Notes: generated by a model from the letters alone, not told the origin. A stretch of DNA of 64,000 nucleotides from Lachnospiraceae bacterium (GCA_024698715.1 JAILRA010000075.1:62001-126000), one strand, 5' to 3'; shown: positions 50,265 to 60,270, numbered from the stretch's first letter. Made by a program: numbers and translations.

Positions 50265-52685
50265 ATGGGAAAAGCTTACAATCATCATGAAATCGAATCC
50301 AAATGGCAAAAATACTGGGAGGAGAATGAGACATTCAAGACTGATGTCTGGGATTTTTCAAAGCCCAAGTTTTATGCACTCGATATGTTCCCTTATCCCT
50401 CAGGTGTTGGCCTTCATGCAGGCCATCCGGAAGGATATACGGCTACGGATATTTCTTCGAGAATGAAGAGAATGCAGGGATACAATGTGCTTCATCCCAT
50501 GGGATACGATTCATTCGGTCTTCCCGCAGAACAGTATGCTGTTACAACAGGTAACAATCCCAACGGATTTACTCAGGAAAATATAAAGACTTTCTCAAAG
50601 CAGTTAAAAGAACTCGGCTTTGACTACGACTGGTCAAAAATGATCGCAACAAGCGATCCTTCATATTACAAATGGACTCAGTGGATATTCAAGAAACTCT
50701 ATGAAAAGGGCTATGCAAAACTTATTGATATGCCTGTTAACTGGTGCGAGGAACTCGGTACGGTTCTTTCGAACGATGAAGTTATCGACGGTAAATCAGA
50801 GCGTGGCGGTTATCCCGTTGTAAGAAAGAACATGAAGCAGTGGGTTATCGATCAGGTGGCTTTTGCTGATGAACTTCTTGAAGGCTTGAATGAGATCGAC
50901 TGGCCCGAATCCACAAAGGACATGCAGCGTCACTGGATCGGACGTTCAGAAGGTGTGGAAGTCAGATTCCAGATCGTAGGCGGCGGAGAGTTCTCAATTT
51001 ATACGACATGTATCGAAACAATTTACGGTATTACTTTTATGGTACTTGCTCCCGACGGACAGATCGTAAAGGATTTAATGCCCAGGATCGAAAATAAAGA
51101 AGAGGTTCAGGCATATATCGATGAAACATTAAAGAAGAACGATATGGACAGAACCGAACTCAATAAGACCAAGTCCGGTTGTGAACTTAAGGGAGTTACT
51201 TGTATCAATCCGGTTAACGGCAAAGAAGTCCGTATGTTCATCGGTGATTTTGTACTTGCCAATTACGGTACAGGTGCTGTTATGGCTGTACCTTCACACG
51301 ATCAGAGAGACTTTGAATATGCGATCGCTCACAATATAGATATGATCCAGGTTATCGACGGAAGAGACGTAAGCGAATGCGCATTTGAAAAATACGACTA
51401 TCTCGGTAAAGGCTGCAAGCTTATCAATTCCGAAGAATTTACAGGTCTTGTGGTTGAAGATGCAAAAGAAGCAATCACTCAGAAACTTGAAAAGATGGGT
51501 GTTGCAAAGAGAACCGTTAATTATCACTTCCGTGAATGGATCTTCGCGCGTCAGCGTTACTGGGGCGAACCGGTTCCCGTATGGTATGACGAAGATGGAA
51601 ACATTCACGTGCTTGAAGATGATGAACTTCCTCTGGTGCTTCCGGTACTTGACGATTACAAGGGAAAGAACGGTCAGGCACCTCTTGAGAATGCAACCGA
51701 ATGGAAAGTTTACGAAAAAGACGGCGTAAAGGGTAAGAGAGAAACATCAACAATGCCCGGTTCTGCAGGTTCTTCATGGTATTACATGAGATATATCGAT
51801 CCTCAGAACGACAAGGCGATTGCAGATCCCGAACTCTTGAAACACTGGCTTCCCGTAGATCTTTATATCGGCGGACCCGAGCATGCCGTAGGACATCTTA
51901 TGTATTCAAGGATCTGGAACAGATTCCTTTACAACGAAGGCATTTCACCCGTTAAGGAGCCCTTCAAAAAGCTTGTACATCAGGGTATGATCCTCGGTGA
52001 GAACGGTATTAAGATGGGTAAGAGATTCCCTGAATTTGTTGTTAATCCTTCGGATATCGTAAGAGATTACGGCGCTGATACATTAAGACTCTATGAAATG
52101 TTCATGGGACCTCTTGAGGTTTCCAAGCCCTGGAGTTCATCAGGTGTAGAAGGTGCAAGAAAATATCTCAATAAGGTTTGGAATTATTTCACCAATCCCG
52201 AAAATATCACTGAAGAAACTGATGACAGACTTACCAAGGTTTACAATCAGACGGTTAAAAAAGTAACATCAGATTTTGAAACTCTCGGATTTAACACGGC
52301 TATTGCCCAGATGATGATCTTTATGAATGAGGCTGTTAAAGGCACTTGTCCCAGAGAATATGCTGAAGGTTTCATTAAGATGCTTTCATGTATAGCTCCT
52401 CATATCGGTGAAGAGATCTGGAGCGTACTCGGTCATGACAATACGATAGCTTACGAAAAATGGCCTGAATTTGATGAAGCTGCTCTCAATGAAGACACGA
52501 TCGAGATCGGTGTTCAGGTTAACGGTAAGGTTAAGGGAGTTGTTGAACTTTTAAAGGCCGAAGACAAGGGCAGTGCACTTGCTAAAGCCAAAGCGGTCGA
52601 AGGTGTTGCAAAGGCAATCGAAGGAAAGACGGTGGTTAAAGAGATCTATGTTCCTTCAAAGATCGTAAATATAGTTGTTAAGTAA
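50265..52685 (+). CDS. leuS: Leucyl-tRNA synthetase
   Basis: An 806-residue bacterial LeuRS. HIGH-type motif FPYPSGVGLHAGHPEGYTAT (about residues 44-63), editing domain CP1 with YGTGAVMAVPSHDQRDFEYA, and the KMSKS position reads GENGIKMGKRFPEFVVNPSD, i.e. KMGKR. Tryptophan-rich REWIFARQRYWGEPVPVWY and GPEHAVGHLMYSRIWNRFLY are typical. The anticodon-binding and C-terminal domains are complete. Start: GTGAGGATGTT before ATG 50265. Confidence 0.96.
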   Translation: MGKAYNHHEIESKWQKYWEENETFKTDVWDFSKPKFYALDMFPYPSGVGLHAGHPEGYTATDISSRMKRMQGYNVLHPMGYDSFGLPAEQYAVTTGNNPNGFTQENIKTFSKQLKELGFDYDWSKMIATSDPSYYKWTQWIFKKLYEKGYAKLIDMPVNWCEELGTVLSNDEVIDGKSERGGYPVVRKNMKQWVIDQVAFADELLEGLNEIDWPESTKDMQRHWIGRSEGVEVRFQIVGGGEFSIYTTCIETIYGITFMVLAPDGQIVKDLMPRIENKEEVQAYIDETLKKNDMDRTELNKTKSGCELKGVTCINPVNGKEVRMFIGDFVLANYGTGAVMAVPSHDQRDFEYAIAHNIDMIQVIDGRDVSECAFEKYDYLGKGCKLINSEEFTGLVVEDAKEAITQKLEKMGVAKRTVNYHFREWIFARQRYWGEPVPVWYDEDGNIHVLEDDELPLVLPVLDDYKGKNGQAPLENATEWKVYEKDGVKGKRETSTMPGSAGSSWYYMRYIDPQNDKAIADPELLKHWLPVDLYIGGPEHAVGHLMYSRIWNRFLYNEGISPVKEPFKKLVHQGMILGENGIKMGKRFPEFVVNPSDIVRDYGADTLRLYEMFMGPLEVSKPWSSSGVEGARKYLNKVWNYFTNPENITEETDDRLTKVYNQTVKKVTSDFETLGFNTAIAQMMIFMNEAVKGTCPREYAEGFIKMLSCIAPHIGEEIWSVLGHDNTIAYEKWPEFDEAALNEDTIEIGVQVNGKVKGVVELLKAEDKGSALAKAKAVEGVAKAIEGKTVVKEIYVPSKIVNIVVK

Positions 52686-52714
52686 AGTTTTTGTTTAATA
52701 TTCATAATGATTCA

Positions 52715-52743
52715 AGCAGGTTGTTCAGGCAGCCTGCTTTTTT
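52715..52743 (+). terminator. Terminator after leuS
   Basis: AGCAGG (52715-52720) and CCTGCT (52733-52738) followed by a run of T, then CATGC, the head of repeat copy B. Confidence 0.85.
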
Positions 52744-52744
52744 C

Positions 52745-52830
52745 ATGCTAAGGCCGTGCAAAGAAAAAATGTCGTCTTCGACGACGCATGAGCCGCACGA
52801 GAGCGGTGTAATTTCATTACCCTACTCGAA
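52745..52830 (+). repeat. Post-terminator structured repeat, copy B
   Basis: Begins ATGCTAAGGCCGTGCA directly after the terminator, then a perfect hairpin GTCGTC-TTC-GACGAC (52771-52785), CATGAGC (52787-52793), CCGC/GCGG hairpin, GTAAT-TTC-ATTAC hairpin (52808-52820) and CCTACTCGA. The ordered blocks match copy A at 9771-9854. The head matches copy C at 31313. Confidence 0.6.
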
Positions 52831-52888
52831 TATAAGAATATAACTGAAACGGAATCAATTGAAAAAGGACAATATATTGATTTTTCGC

Positions 52889-52916
52889 TTGAATTATCTA
52901 CGATATATAGTAAAAT
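52889..52916 (+). promoter_or_regulatory. Promoter of the sortase/surface locus
   Basis: TTGAAT (52889-52894), 16-bp spacer, TAAAAT (52911-52916), about 30 bases before the sortase start. Confidence 0.6.
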
Positions 52917-52947
52917 AAAATTGTATGAGTATGTAAGGTGGAGAAGA

Positions 52948-54213
52948 ATGGATTCCGAAAGAACCGTAAACGGGTATCATGCAGTAAATAAAAGTGAATA
53001 TGAAGCTTTTATACGTGATTCTCAGAAGATAGATACCATAAAAAAGAAGCTTGATATGAAAGATTTCCGTCAGGTTGAAAAAGTGTATTCTTCGATCTGC
53101 ACCGGAAGTATCAGATTCGAATCCAAGATTGGTTTTGATTTTGAAGATGAAATTACTTCTCTTTATGAAAGACTGAGAAAAAAACATGCTCCTTCCAATA
53201 ACAGAAAACCTGAAAACAGAAATACTGATAATGAACTTAATGACGATCTGCCGCTGAGACGTTCTTCAAAAAGAAGTAAAAACATTGAAGAAGACGAAAT
53301 GTACGACGAAAAAACAGCCGAATTTATCAACAGAGACCGTATTTTTACGCGAAAGGTTGATAATCTCGACGAAAATGTCGATAAAGAATTAGTGGAGTAT
53401 TACATTGAGAAGAGAAGAAAGAACAAAAATCTGATCAAATTCACGATCATAGCCTCAAGCATTGCAATCCTTACAGGCTCCCTGGTCATGATAATACTCA
53501 AAGTAAAAAGCGATGTGAGCTCGGACAATGTTAGACAGGAGATAGAACAATCCGTCAGAGATAATGCCTTCGTTTTTACAACGATAAAACCCGAGATAAA
53601 CAACCGCATTACCTATGATACATATGAAATACCTCCCATTCTTTCGGATTATCAAGAATTACACGAAAAGAATCCTGATCTGATAGGATGGATAAAGATA
53701 GACGATACCAATATTGATTATCCTGTAATGCAAAGCAGTGATAACGAATATTATCTGTCGCATAATTTTAATAACAAAAACGATGCCAACGGCTGTATTT
53801 TTGCTGATTTTAACTGCAGTATTTTTCCGAGGAGCAAAAATGTCATTCTTTACGGACATCACATGAAATCCGGAAAGATGTTTGCCAATCTTGAAAAATA
53901 CGACAGCCATGATTTTTTCATTAATCATAAAAGATTCACGTTCAATACGATATATGAATATGCTGAATATGAGGTTGTTTTTGTTTTCAGGGATTATGTA
54001 CATACCTCGGACGATACCGAATTCAAATACTACGAATTCGTAAATGTAAATTCCGAAGTTGAATTTGATTCGTACATGGAAGAATTAAGAAATAAATCCA
54101 TATATAATACCGATGTTTCCATAAGTATGGATGATGAACTGCTGACACTTTCCACCTGTGATTATATGCAGGCAAACGGCAGATTTGTAGTTATGGCTAA
54201 AAAAATCAAATAA
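52948..54213 (+). CDS. Class B sortase with long cytoplasmic N-terminus
   Basis: A 421-residue membrane cysteine transpeptidase. Residues 1-160 are charged and predicted cytoplasmic (much longer than in ordinary sortases), one membrane helix follows (FTIIASSIAILTGSLVMIIL, about 164-183), then the sortase domain: NPDLIGWIKIDDTNIDYPVM, NVILYGHHMKSGKMFANLEK (catalytic His), LLTLSTCDYMQANGRFVVMA (catalytic Cys and Arg). LSTC replaces the more usual TLxTC. The frame also opens at TTG 52921, but GGTGGAGAAG before ATG 52948 supports this start. It is 15 bases upstream of the surface protein with a TPKTG motif, its likely substrate. Confidence 0.88.
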   Translation: MDSERTVNGYHAVNKSEYEAFIRDSQKIDTIKKKLDMKDFRQVEKVYSSICTGSIRFESKIGFDFEDEITSLYERLRKKHAPSNNRKPENRNTDNELNDDLPLRRSSKRSKNIEEDEMYDEKTAEFINRDRIFTRKVDNLDENVDKELVEYYIEKRRKNKNLIKFTIIASSIAILTGSLVMIILKVKSDVSSDNVRQEIEQSVRDNAFVFTTIKPEINNRITYDTYEIPPILSDYQELHEKNPDLIGWIKIDDTNIDYPVMQSSDNEYYLSHNFNNKNDANGCIFADFNCSIFPRSKNVILYGHHMKSGKMFANLEKYDSHDFFINHKRFTFNTIYEYAEYEVVFVFRDYVHTSDDTEFKYYEFVNVNSEVEFDSYMEELRNKSIYNTDVSISMDDELLTLSTCDYMQANGRFVVMAKKIK

Positions 54214-54228
54214 TTCCGGAGGATCATA

Positions 54229-57200
54229 ATGAAAAGATCAAGGAAAAAATTATCCAGAAAGTTTAAAAGAACGATAGGATTCTCAATAGCGGGACTCTTA
54301 TTGCTTTCTGCGATCATAGTTGCAATAATTCCGCAAAGAGATGTTGAAGCGTATACCGCTTTTGCCAAAGCTTCATTGGAAGACAGTGAGAATAAGGTTC
54401 CTGTTATTGCAAGTACGGATACCATTTATACTACCGGTGACGGAATGTTCCAGTTTGCTTATATCAATAAAAAGAGCGGAACGGATAAATCGGCTGTTAT
54501 CTGCGGATATGATTCCGAAAGATCTCTTTCCGGCGGTAATCTTGTGATTCCTGATACACTGGATGCATATTTCAGTACCGATAACGGAAATATCGCAGTT
54601 TCAAAAAACAATGAACCTCTGTTTTATAAGTTTGTTATAGAAGAGCCTGAACCTGAGGAACCCGAACCGGATGATCCGGATCCGACAGATCCTGAAGATC
54701 CCGAAACCACGGAAGATGTTTATCAGCCTGTCGGCGATGTTATCGAATATCGTCCCTGTTATTATGAAACCATTTCTGAATGGGGCAGCATTGATGATAA
54801 TCAATTATACTATGAAGATTCAGGTAATCCCGGTTCATATCTTGTTTGTCAGGATGAAGCTCATAAAAGATTAAAAGATGCTCCCGTAAACTATATTGCC
54901 AATCAGCATGTTGAGAAAAACGGCAATAACTGGACTGTCATTAATAATGATGCATCTGCCGGTATTTTTTCAACTGCCAAAAACATTGTTAATCTTACAC
55001 TTGGAAGCCAGATTTACGGAATAGGAAATTATGCATTTTCAAAATGTGTAAATCTTAATAAGGTTACTTTCCATGACGGTCTTAATACAATAGGCAATTA
55101 TGCTTTTGCTGAATGTTACAATCTGAAAACAGTTGAACTTCCCACAAATGCTAGAATATCCGTTATCGGTGAAAGAGCATTCTTAAACTGCCGCGGACTT
55201 AAATCATTTACTCTGCCTACGGCTGTAGAAGAAGTGGGTGATTCCTGCTTTGAAGGCTGTACTTCCATGACGGAATGTATTTTGGATGTTCCGGGAGAGA
55301 ATATGTCACTGTCCGTATTGGGAACCAATGTTTTCAAAGACTGTTCTTCACTTGGATATCTGAGTTTTCCTGCTGATTATAACGAGAATCCCGATATCGC
55401 GTGGTTTCAGGGGTGTGTTTCTCTGAAACATATTACAATTCGTAAAGCAAGTTCCACACTTGTTGATAATTCAGGATTTTCTTTTGCACAGTTCCAGGAA
55501 ATGCTTCCGAAGGAATTCTATTTAGAAGGACTTGAAAATCAGGAACTTCATTATACTTCGACAGCAAATTCATTTGCATTCAAGTATCTTGACAAAGATA
55601 TTTACGAAAAAGTATATACCGCTACAGGTGATGCAGGCTCGGGAAAGACCGTATTTCAGGTTAACAGCAACAATCAGCTTGTTTACTTTTACATGGATGA
55701 TTCCGTTCTTAAGGTTAAGATACCCGAAAAGATCGGACCTTACGGCATTACCGTTATAGGCAGTGATTCTTTTTCAGGCAAGCATAAATTAAAACAGATC
55801 TCCATACCTTCAAACATTACCGAGATCGAAGCAAATGCTTTCAAAGGATGTCATTCACTTGAAAATGTAATTTTCGAAGAGCCTATTAATCTTTCATATA
55901 TCGGAAAAGATGCATTTGCGACTCAGATCGCCGATTGCGGCTGTAATCTTGCAACCGATCCGATATTGACATTTACGGGAAATCCCAAAGCCGGAAGTGC
56001 GCCTTTTGATTTTGCGATGAATCCCGAGAATAACATTAATAACGGTGATCAGAACAAGACATATATCACTTTCTATTCAGGCTGGCCCACCAATCAGACC
56101 ATAAGATACAATCCTGATACTAAGTTGAATGAGCTGGTTCATTGCCTGACTTTCTACGATCTGTCAAATATGGGAAATAATCCTTATCCGTATATGGATA
56201 ATGTGAATAACTATGCTCAGGTCTGCCAGACTGCTTATACGGCATATATAAACGGCAGTCAGCTTACCGAGAATCAAAAAGATGTTATCAATGCTGTTTT
56301 AAATGTTACGTTGGACAATGGTATTAACGGAATCAAAGAAGGTTTATTCTCCGGAGTTGATACAAAAGGAAATAAGGTTTCCGATACAAATAACGATATC
56401 GAAACCATCACCATTGAAAATGTAGGTAAGATAGATGCCAATGCATTCAAGGGATGCGGAAGCCTGAAAGGCGTATATATCAAAGGCGGAACAAAATCCA
56501 TCGGAACTTATGCTTTTGCCAATTGTCCCGAACTTATCGACGTTGATATTTATTCCGAACTTGAACAGTTTGGAACGATTCCTTTTGTTTCCTGTACAAA
56601 ACTTAAATCCGTTGATTTCGGATCCAATCCCAATTATACATGTCAGGATGCTGTCATTTACGGAACGGTAAACGGTGTTAAGGAAAAACTTCTTGAAGTT
56701 CTTGCCACAAGAGGAACAGGGGAAGGATGCGGTTCGGAAGTTTTCAGCGCTAAAGAACTTGAAAGTGTCAAAACCATAGCAAAAGGAGCATTTAAGAACT
56801 GTGACGGAGTAGTAAGTGCCGACTTTACATCAAGCGGAATTACCGAAATACCCGATAACTGTTTTGAAAATACAAAGAATCTGTCCGAAGTGATCCTTAA
56901 TGACAGTACGACTCATATCGGTAAAGATGCATTTAAGAACAGTAATGTCAGAATAGTACAGATTCCCAATTCAAACTGTACTATCGAAGAAAAAGCATTT
57001 GAAAGTGCAGACGGACATCAGGTTATTTTCTATGCCGAACTAGGTTCGGAAGCGGCTAGATATTCAGATAAATATTCTTATATCATTTTGAAGGAAATAC
57101 CCAAAAAATTCCGTGTTGATTTCTTTGACGAAGATGCTACAACGATAATCGATACTCAGTATATTGAATCCGGCAAAGATGCCGATATGGAAGCGGCTGC

Positions 57201-58665
57201 CAAAAAAGCGCCTCAAAAAGAAGGTTATAAGTTTGTCGGATGGAATCCCGAAAAGATCGTAAACGTTACAGAATATAAATTTGCGGTTGCCAAATATGCA
57301 AAAGAGGACGAAGTCCTTTATACCGTAAGATTTATTGACTGGGACGAAAAAGTTCTTTATACTCAGCAGGTTAAACCGGGCGGAGACTGTACAGAAGTAA
57401 AAGAACCTGAAAGAGAAGGCTATAAATTCACAGGCTGGAGACCTGCGATCAAGAATATCCAGAAAGATACGGATACATATGCTCAGTATGAGAAACTAGA
57501 CCCTAACCAGATGTTTACGGTTAAGTTCTATGACTGGGATGAAAAACTTCTTTATACTCAGAACGTTAAAGCAGGTGAAGACTGTGTGGAAGTCAAAGAA
57601 CCCAAACGTGAAGGTTATGTATTTACCGGATGGAAACCCGATATTACAAAGGTTACCGAAGACAGGGATGTTTATGCTCAGTACGAGAAAGCCGGAACAC
57701 CGGATGATCCTTCACCCGTGGATCCCGACAATCCGAATCCCGACAATCCCACACCGGTTAATCCCGATGTACCCACAAAATTATATACTGTTACCGTTGT
57801 AAATGGAACAGGTTCGGGCAGCTATGTTGAAGGTGCCAATGTAATCATCATTGCCAACAATCCTCCTTCAGGCAAGGTGTTTGAAAAATGGACGGCTGAC
57901 GAAGGCGTTTCGCTTATGAAATCCGACCTTGCTGCAACTTATTTCACAATGCCGGCCAAGAATGTAAGCGTAACCGCAAATTACAAGGATGACGGTAATT
58001 CAAGCGGCGGCGGTAACTCCGGCGGAGGCGGGAACTCAGGCGGAGGCGGAAATTCCGGCGGAACGACCAACAATCCGAATACGACCGTATCGCTGACCAA
58101 ACAGGGATTCTCAAATAACTCCCTTGCTTCAGCATCCGTTTCCGGATCTTCGGATAATTTCGTATTAAAGATCACGGATTCTCAGACTGCTAAAGCTCAG
58201 GTTGAGGATGCGCTGCTTGCCAAGTACGATTCTCTGGATACCATTAAATACATTGCAATGGATATTTCATTGTATGATAAGACAGGTACCACAAAGATTG
58301 AAAATACATCGGATCTTAAAGTTAATATTACTTTACCGATCCCCGACGATCTTGTTCCTTATGCAGGTAACAATAAAGTCGGATATGTGGTTAACGGAAA
58401 ACTTGTTGATCTGAATCCTAAATTCACAACAATTAACGGTGTTCCCTGCATCAACTTTACTGCACCTCATTTTTCACCGTATACGATCTATGTGGATACT
58501 TCGGATCTTAAGTCTTCGGTAACTTATACTTCAACTTCGACACCCAAAACAGGTGACGGAATTAGCATTAAATGGTTCATCAGCATCGGACTGTTTGCCG
58601 CTTCAATAATATTCTTTGCTTTATGCATTCCTTCGGGAAAGAAGAGAAAAGTTGTAAAACGATGA
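54229..58665 (+). CDS. BspA-type LRR surface protein with InlB repeats and sorting signal
   Basis: A 1478-residue cell-surface protein. N-terminal signal/anchor (TIGFSIAGLLLLSAIIVAII, about residues 15-34); acidic Pro/Glu/Asp spacer (about 142-165); many BspA-like LRR_5 repeats (about 240-940), e.g. IGNYAFAECYNLKTVELP and IEANAFKGCHSLENVIF; InlB B-repeats (about 945-1160) such as GYKFTGWRPAIKNIQKDTDT and GYVFTGWKPDITKVTEDRDV; a Pro/Asp linker; a divergent repeat (YTVTVVNGTGSGSYVEG); Gly/Ser-rich linker; a C-terminal domain; then TPKTGD (about 1438-1443), a hydrophobic helix and KKRKVVKR. This is a cell-wall sorting signal, though Thr replaces the usual Leu of LPxTG. GGAGG before ATG. The gene overlaps the next by 4 bases. 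Confidence 0.88.
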   Translation: MKRSRKKLSRKFKRTIGFSIAGLLLLSAIIVAIIPQRDVEAYTAFAKASLEDSENKVPVIASTDTIYTTGDGMFQFAYINKKSGTDKSAVICGYDSERSLSGGNLVIPDTLDAYFSTDNGNIAVSKNNEPLFYKFVIEEPEPEEPEPDDPDPTDPEDPETTEDVYQPVGDVIEYRPCYYETISEWGSIDDNQLYYEDSGNPGSYLVCQDEAHKRLKDAPVNYIANQHVEKNGNNWTVINNDASAGIFSTAKNIVNLTLGSQIYGIGNYAFSKCVNLNKVTFHDGLNTIGNYAFAECYNLKTVELPTNARISVIGERAFLNCRGLKSFTLPTAVEEVGDSCFEGCTSMTECILDVPGENMSLSVLGTNVFKDCSSLGYLSFPADYNENPDIAWFQGCVSLKHITIRKASSTLVDNSGFSFAQFQEMLPKEFYLEGLENQELHYTSTANSFAFKYLDKDIYEKVYTATGDAGSGKTVFQVNSNNQLVYFYMDDSVLKVKIPEKIGPYGITVIGSDSFSGKHKLKQISIPSNITEIEANAFKGCHSLENVIFEEPINLSYIGKDAFATQIADCGCNLATDPILTFTGNPKAGSAPFDFAMNPENNINNGDQNKTYITFYSGWPTNQTIRYNPDTKLNELVHCLTFYDLSNMGNNPYPYMDNVNNYAQVCQTAYTAYINGSQLTENQKDVINAVLNVTLDNGINGIKEGLFSGVDTKGNKVSDTNNDIETITIENVGKIDANAFKGCGSLKGVYIKGGTKSIGTYAFANCPELIDVDIYSELEQFGTIPFVSCTKLKSVDFGSNPNYTCQDAVIYGTVNGVKEKLLEVLATRGTGEGCGSEVFSAKELESVKTIAKGAFKNCDGVVSADFTSSGITEIPDNCFENTKNLSEVILNDSTTHIGKDAFKNSNVRIVQIPNSNCTIEEKAFESADGHQVIFYAELGSEAARYSDKYSYIILKEIPKKFRVDFFDEDATTIIDTQYIESGKDADMEAAAKKAPQKEGYKFVGWNPEKIVNVTEYKFAVAKYAKEDEVLYTVRFIDWDEKVLYTQQVKPGGDCTEVKEPEREGYKFTGWRPAIKNIQKDTDTYAQYEKLDPNQMFTVKFYDWDEKLLYTQNVKAGEDCVEVKEPKREGYVFTGWKPDITKVTEDRDVYAQYEKAGTPDDPSPVDPDNPNPDNPTPVNPDVPTKLYTVTVVNGTGSGSYVEGANVIIIANNPPSGKVFEKWTADEGVSLMKSDLAATYFTMPAKNVSVTANYKDDGNSSGGGNSGGGGNSGGGGNSGGTTNNPNTTVSLTKQGFSNNSLASASVSGSSDNFVLKITDSQTAKAQVEDALLAKYDSLDTIKYIAMDISLYDKTGTTKIENTSDLKVNITLPIPDDLVPYAGNNKVGYVVNGKLVDLNPKFTTINGVPCINFTAPHFSPYTIYVDTSDLKSSVTYTSTSTPKTGDGISIKWFISIGLFAASIIFFALCIPSGKKRKVVKR

Positions 58666-60194
58666 AAAAAAAGAGTGTTTTGACAATCTGTTCATTCGCA
58701 TTTGTTATTCTCACCTGCGGTATTGCATTTACTTCTCTGATAATCAGAAGTAAAGCAATAAACGCAAGTGAGGATTTTCAAATGGAAAAAAGCACTCTTA
58801 TGAAATGTTACAGTACAGATGAAGTCTGTGTGGTTCCGAGCGGAACAAAAGCTATTGTGGCAGGCGCTTTCGAAGGGAATGATTCGATCAAAAGAGTAGT
58901 ACTTCCCGACGGTCTCGAAGAAATAGGTTTTAATTCTTTTGCCGAAATGGAAAATCTTGAAAGAGTTGTAGTTCCCGAAAGTGTCAGGAAGATCGGTGCA
59001 TCTGCATTTGCCAACTGCCCGAATCTTTCATCGGCATATTTGGGTAAAGATCTTTCGCAGATCGGTTCCAGTATTTTTGCCGGTTGTCAGAATTTAAAAA
59101 GTGTTGATGTCAGTGATGAAAACAATTATCTGACATGTATAGACGGAGTTATCTATTCAGCTGACAAAACCGTTCTTTATGAAATGCTTCCGGGAAGGGA
59201 AAAATCGTTTTTCGTATTTCCCGATACGGTTGCTGCGATTTCTCCTTATGCTTTCTGGGGCTGCGATAATCTCGAACATACCATCATTTCCGAATCCATA
59301 GGAGTCATTCCTCCCTATGCTTTTTCCAATGCAAGAAATCTGAAAAGTGCTGTTCTTAGTTTCAATACACGTGAGATCTCCATGAAAGCTTTTGAGAACT
59401 GTGTATCCCTGGAGCAGGTCTATATTCCCGATTCGGTCATGAACATAAGCCCGACTGCATTTGACGGCTGTCCCAAACTTTCAATCTATGCCAATGAAAT
59501 GACCGAGGGAAAGAAATTTGCCGAAGAAAATGAATTTGATGTTCTTTATACGCCGAAATATGATCTTAATCTAGCTACGGATCTAAGAAACGAATATGCA
59601 TCCGAACAGAGCAAAAAAAGACAGGAAGGCTCTTCTTATGATGAAGATGTGCATTTTGACGCTTCCAAAGATGATTCGCTCGGAGCTGCGATAATCGTAA
59701 ATAATAATGCAGTTGTTCTTATGGATCCCGAAAAATTAAAAGTTTCGGAAACTTCTTCGGATCGTTCGTCAAATGAATCGGAATTTGATACCATTCTTGG
59801 GGAAAGTATTTATCACAATATCATTCCCGATAATCTGTTTTATCTGAAATCGGATCTTACTGAAGTTACGATCCCTTCGGATACAAAATATATCGGAAAA
59901 TTTGCATTTGCCCGTACCGGACTTAAAAAGGTAGAAATTCCTTCAAATGTGGTTTCGATCGGATTCGGTGCTTTTTATCACTGTGATGATCTTAAAGAAG
60001 TCATTATTCCCGATACCGTTACAGAGATTGAACCACAGGCTTTTGAAAAGACCGCCTGGCTTAATGACTGGTACGAAAACGGAGAGAGCGACTATCTTAT
60101 AGTCGGAGACGGTATTCTTATCGCATATAAGGGCAGTAAGGAAGATTATGTCAAACCCGATAATGTCAAATCGGTAGCCTGCGAGATTAATTGA
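58662..60194 (+). CDS. Second LRR_5 (BspA-like) secreted protein
   Basis: A 510-residue protein with an N-terminal hydrophobic segment (VLTICSFAFVILTCGIAFTS, about residues 6-25) and LRR_5 repeats: GLEEIGFNSFAEMENLERVV, VRKIGASAFANCPNLSSAYL, and later a second block with TKYIGKFAFARTGLKKVEIP and VVSIGFGAFYHCDDLKEVII. A linker without repeats separates the blocks. The true start is ATG 58662, overlapping the upstream stop as ATGA. There is no sorting signal or SLH domain, so it is either membrane-anchored by its N-terminus or secreted. Confidence 0.85.
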   Translation: MKKKSVLTICSFAFVILTCGIAFTSLIIRSKAINASEDFQMEKSTLMKCYSTDEVCVVPSGTKAIVAGAFEGNDSIKRVVLPDGLEEIGFNSFAEMENLERVVVPESVRKIGASAFANCPNLSSAYLGKDLSQIGSSIFAGCQNLKSVDVSDENNYLTCIDGVIYSADKTVLYEMLPGREKSFFVFPDTVAAISPYAFWGCDNLEHTIISESIGVIPPYAFSNARNLKSAVLSFNTREISMKAFENCVSLEQVYIPDSVMNISPTAFDGCPKLSIYANEMTEGKKFAEENEFDVLYTPKYDLNLATDLRNEYASEQSKKRQEGSSYDEDVHFDASKDDSLGAAIIVNNNAVVLMDPEKLKVSETSSDRSSNESEFDTILGESIYHNIIPDNLFYLKSDLTEVTIPSDTKYIGKFAFARTGLKKVEIPSNVVSIGFGAFYHCDDLKEVIIPDTVTEIEPQAFEKTAWLNDWYENGESDYLIVGDGILIAYKGSKEDYVKPDNVKSVACEIN

Positions 60195-60222
60195 TTTATT
60201 TACGGATCGGGCAGGCTTTTTT
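60176..60222 (+). terminator. Terminator overlapping the end of the LRR_5 gene
   Basis: AGCCTGC (60176-60182) pairs with GCAGGCT (60211-60217), followed by T-run. The 5' arm lies inside the last codons of the upstream gene. Confidence 0.75.
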
Positions 60223-60270
60223 CTCTGACAAAACTATAAAACGGACTAAACTGATCAGGTAGACAAGAAG

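Noticed and set aside
58005..58070. Short tandem repeat that could be a CRISPR or satellite
   Set aside because: It is in frame and encodes a Gly/Ser/Asn linker (GGGNSGGGG pattern) of the LRR surface protein; no spacers.
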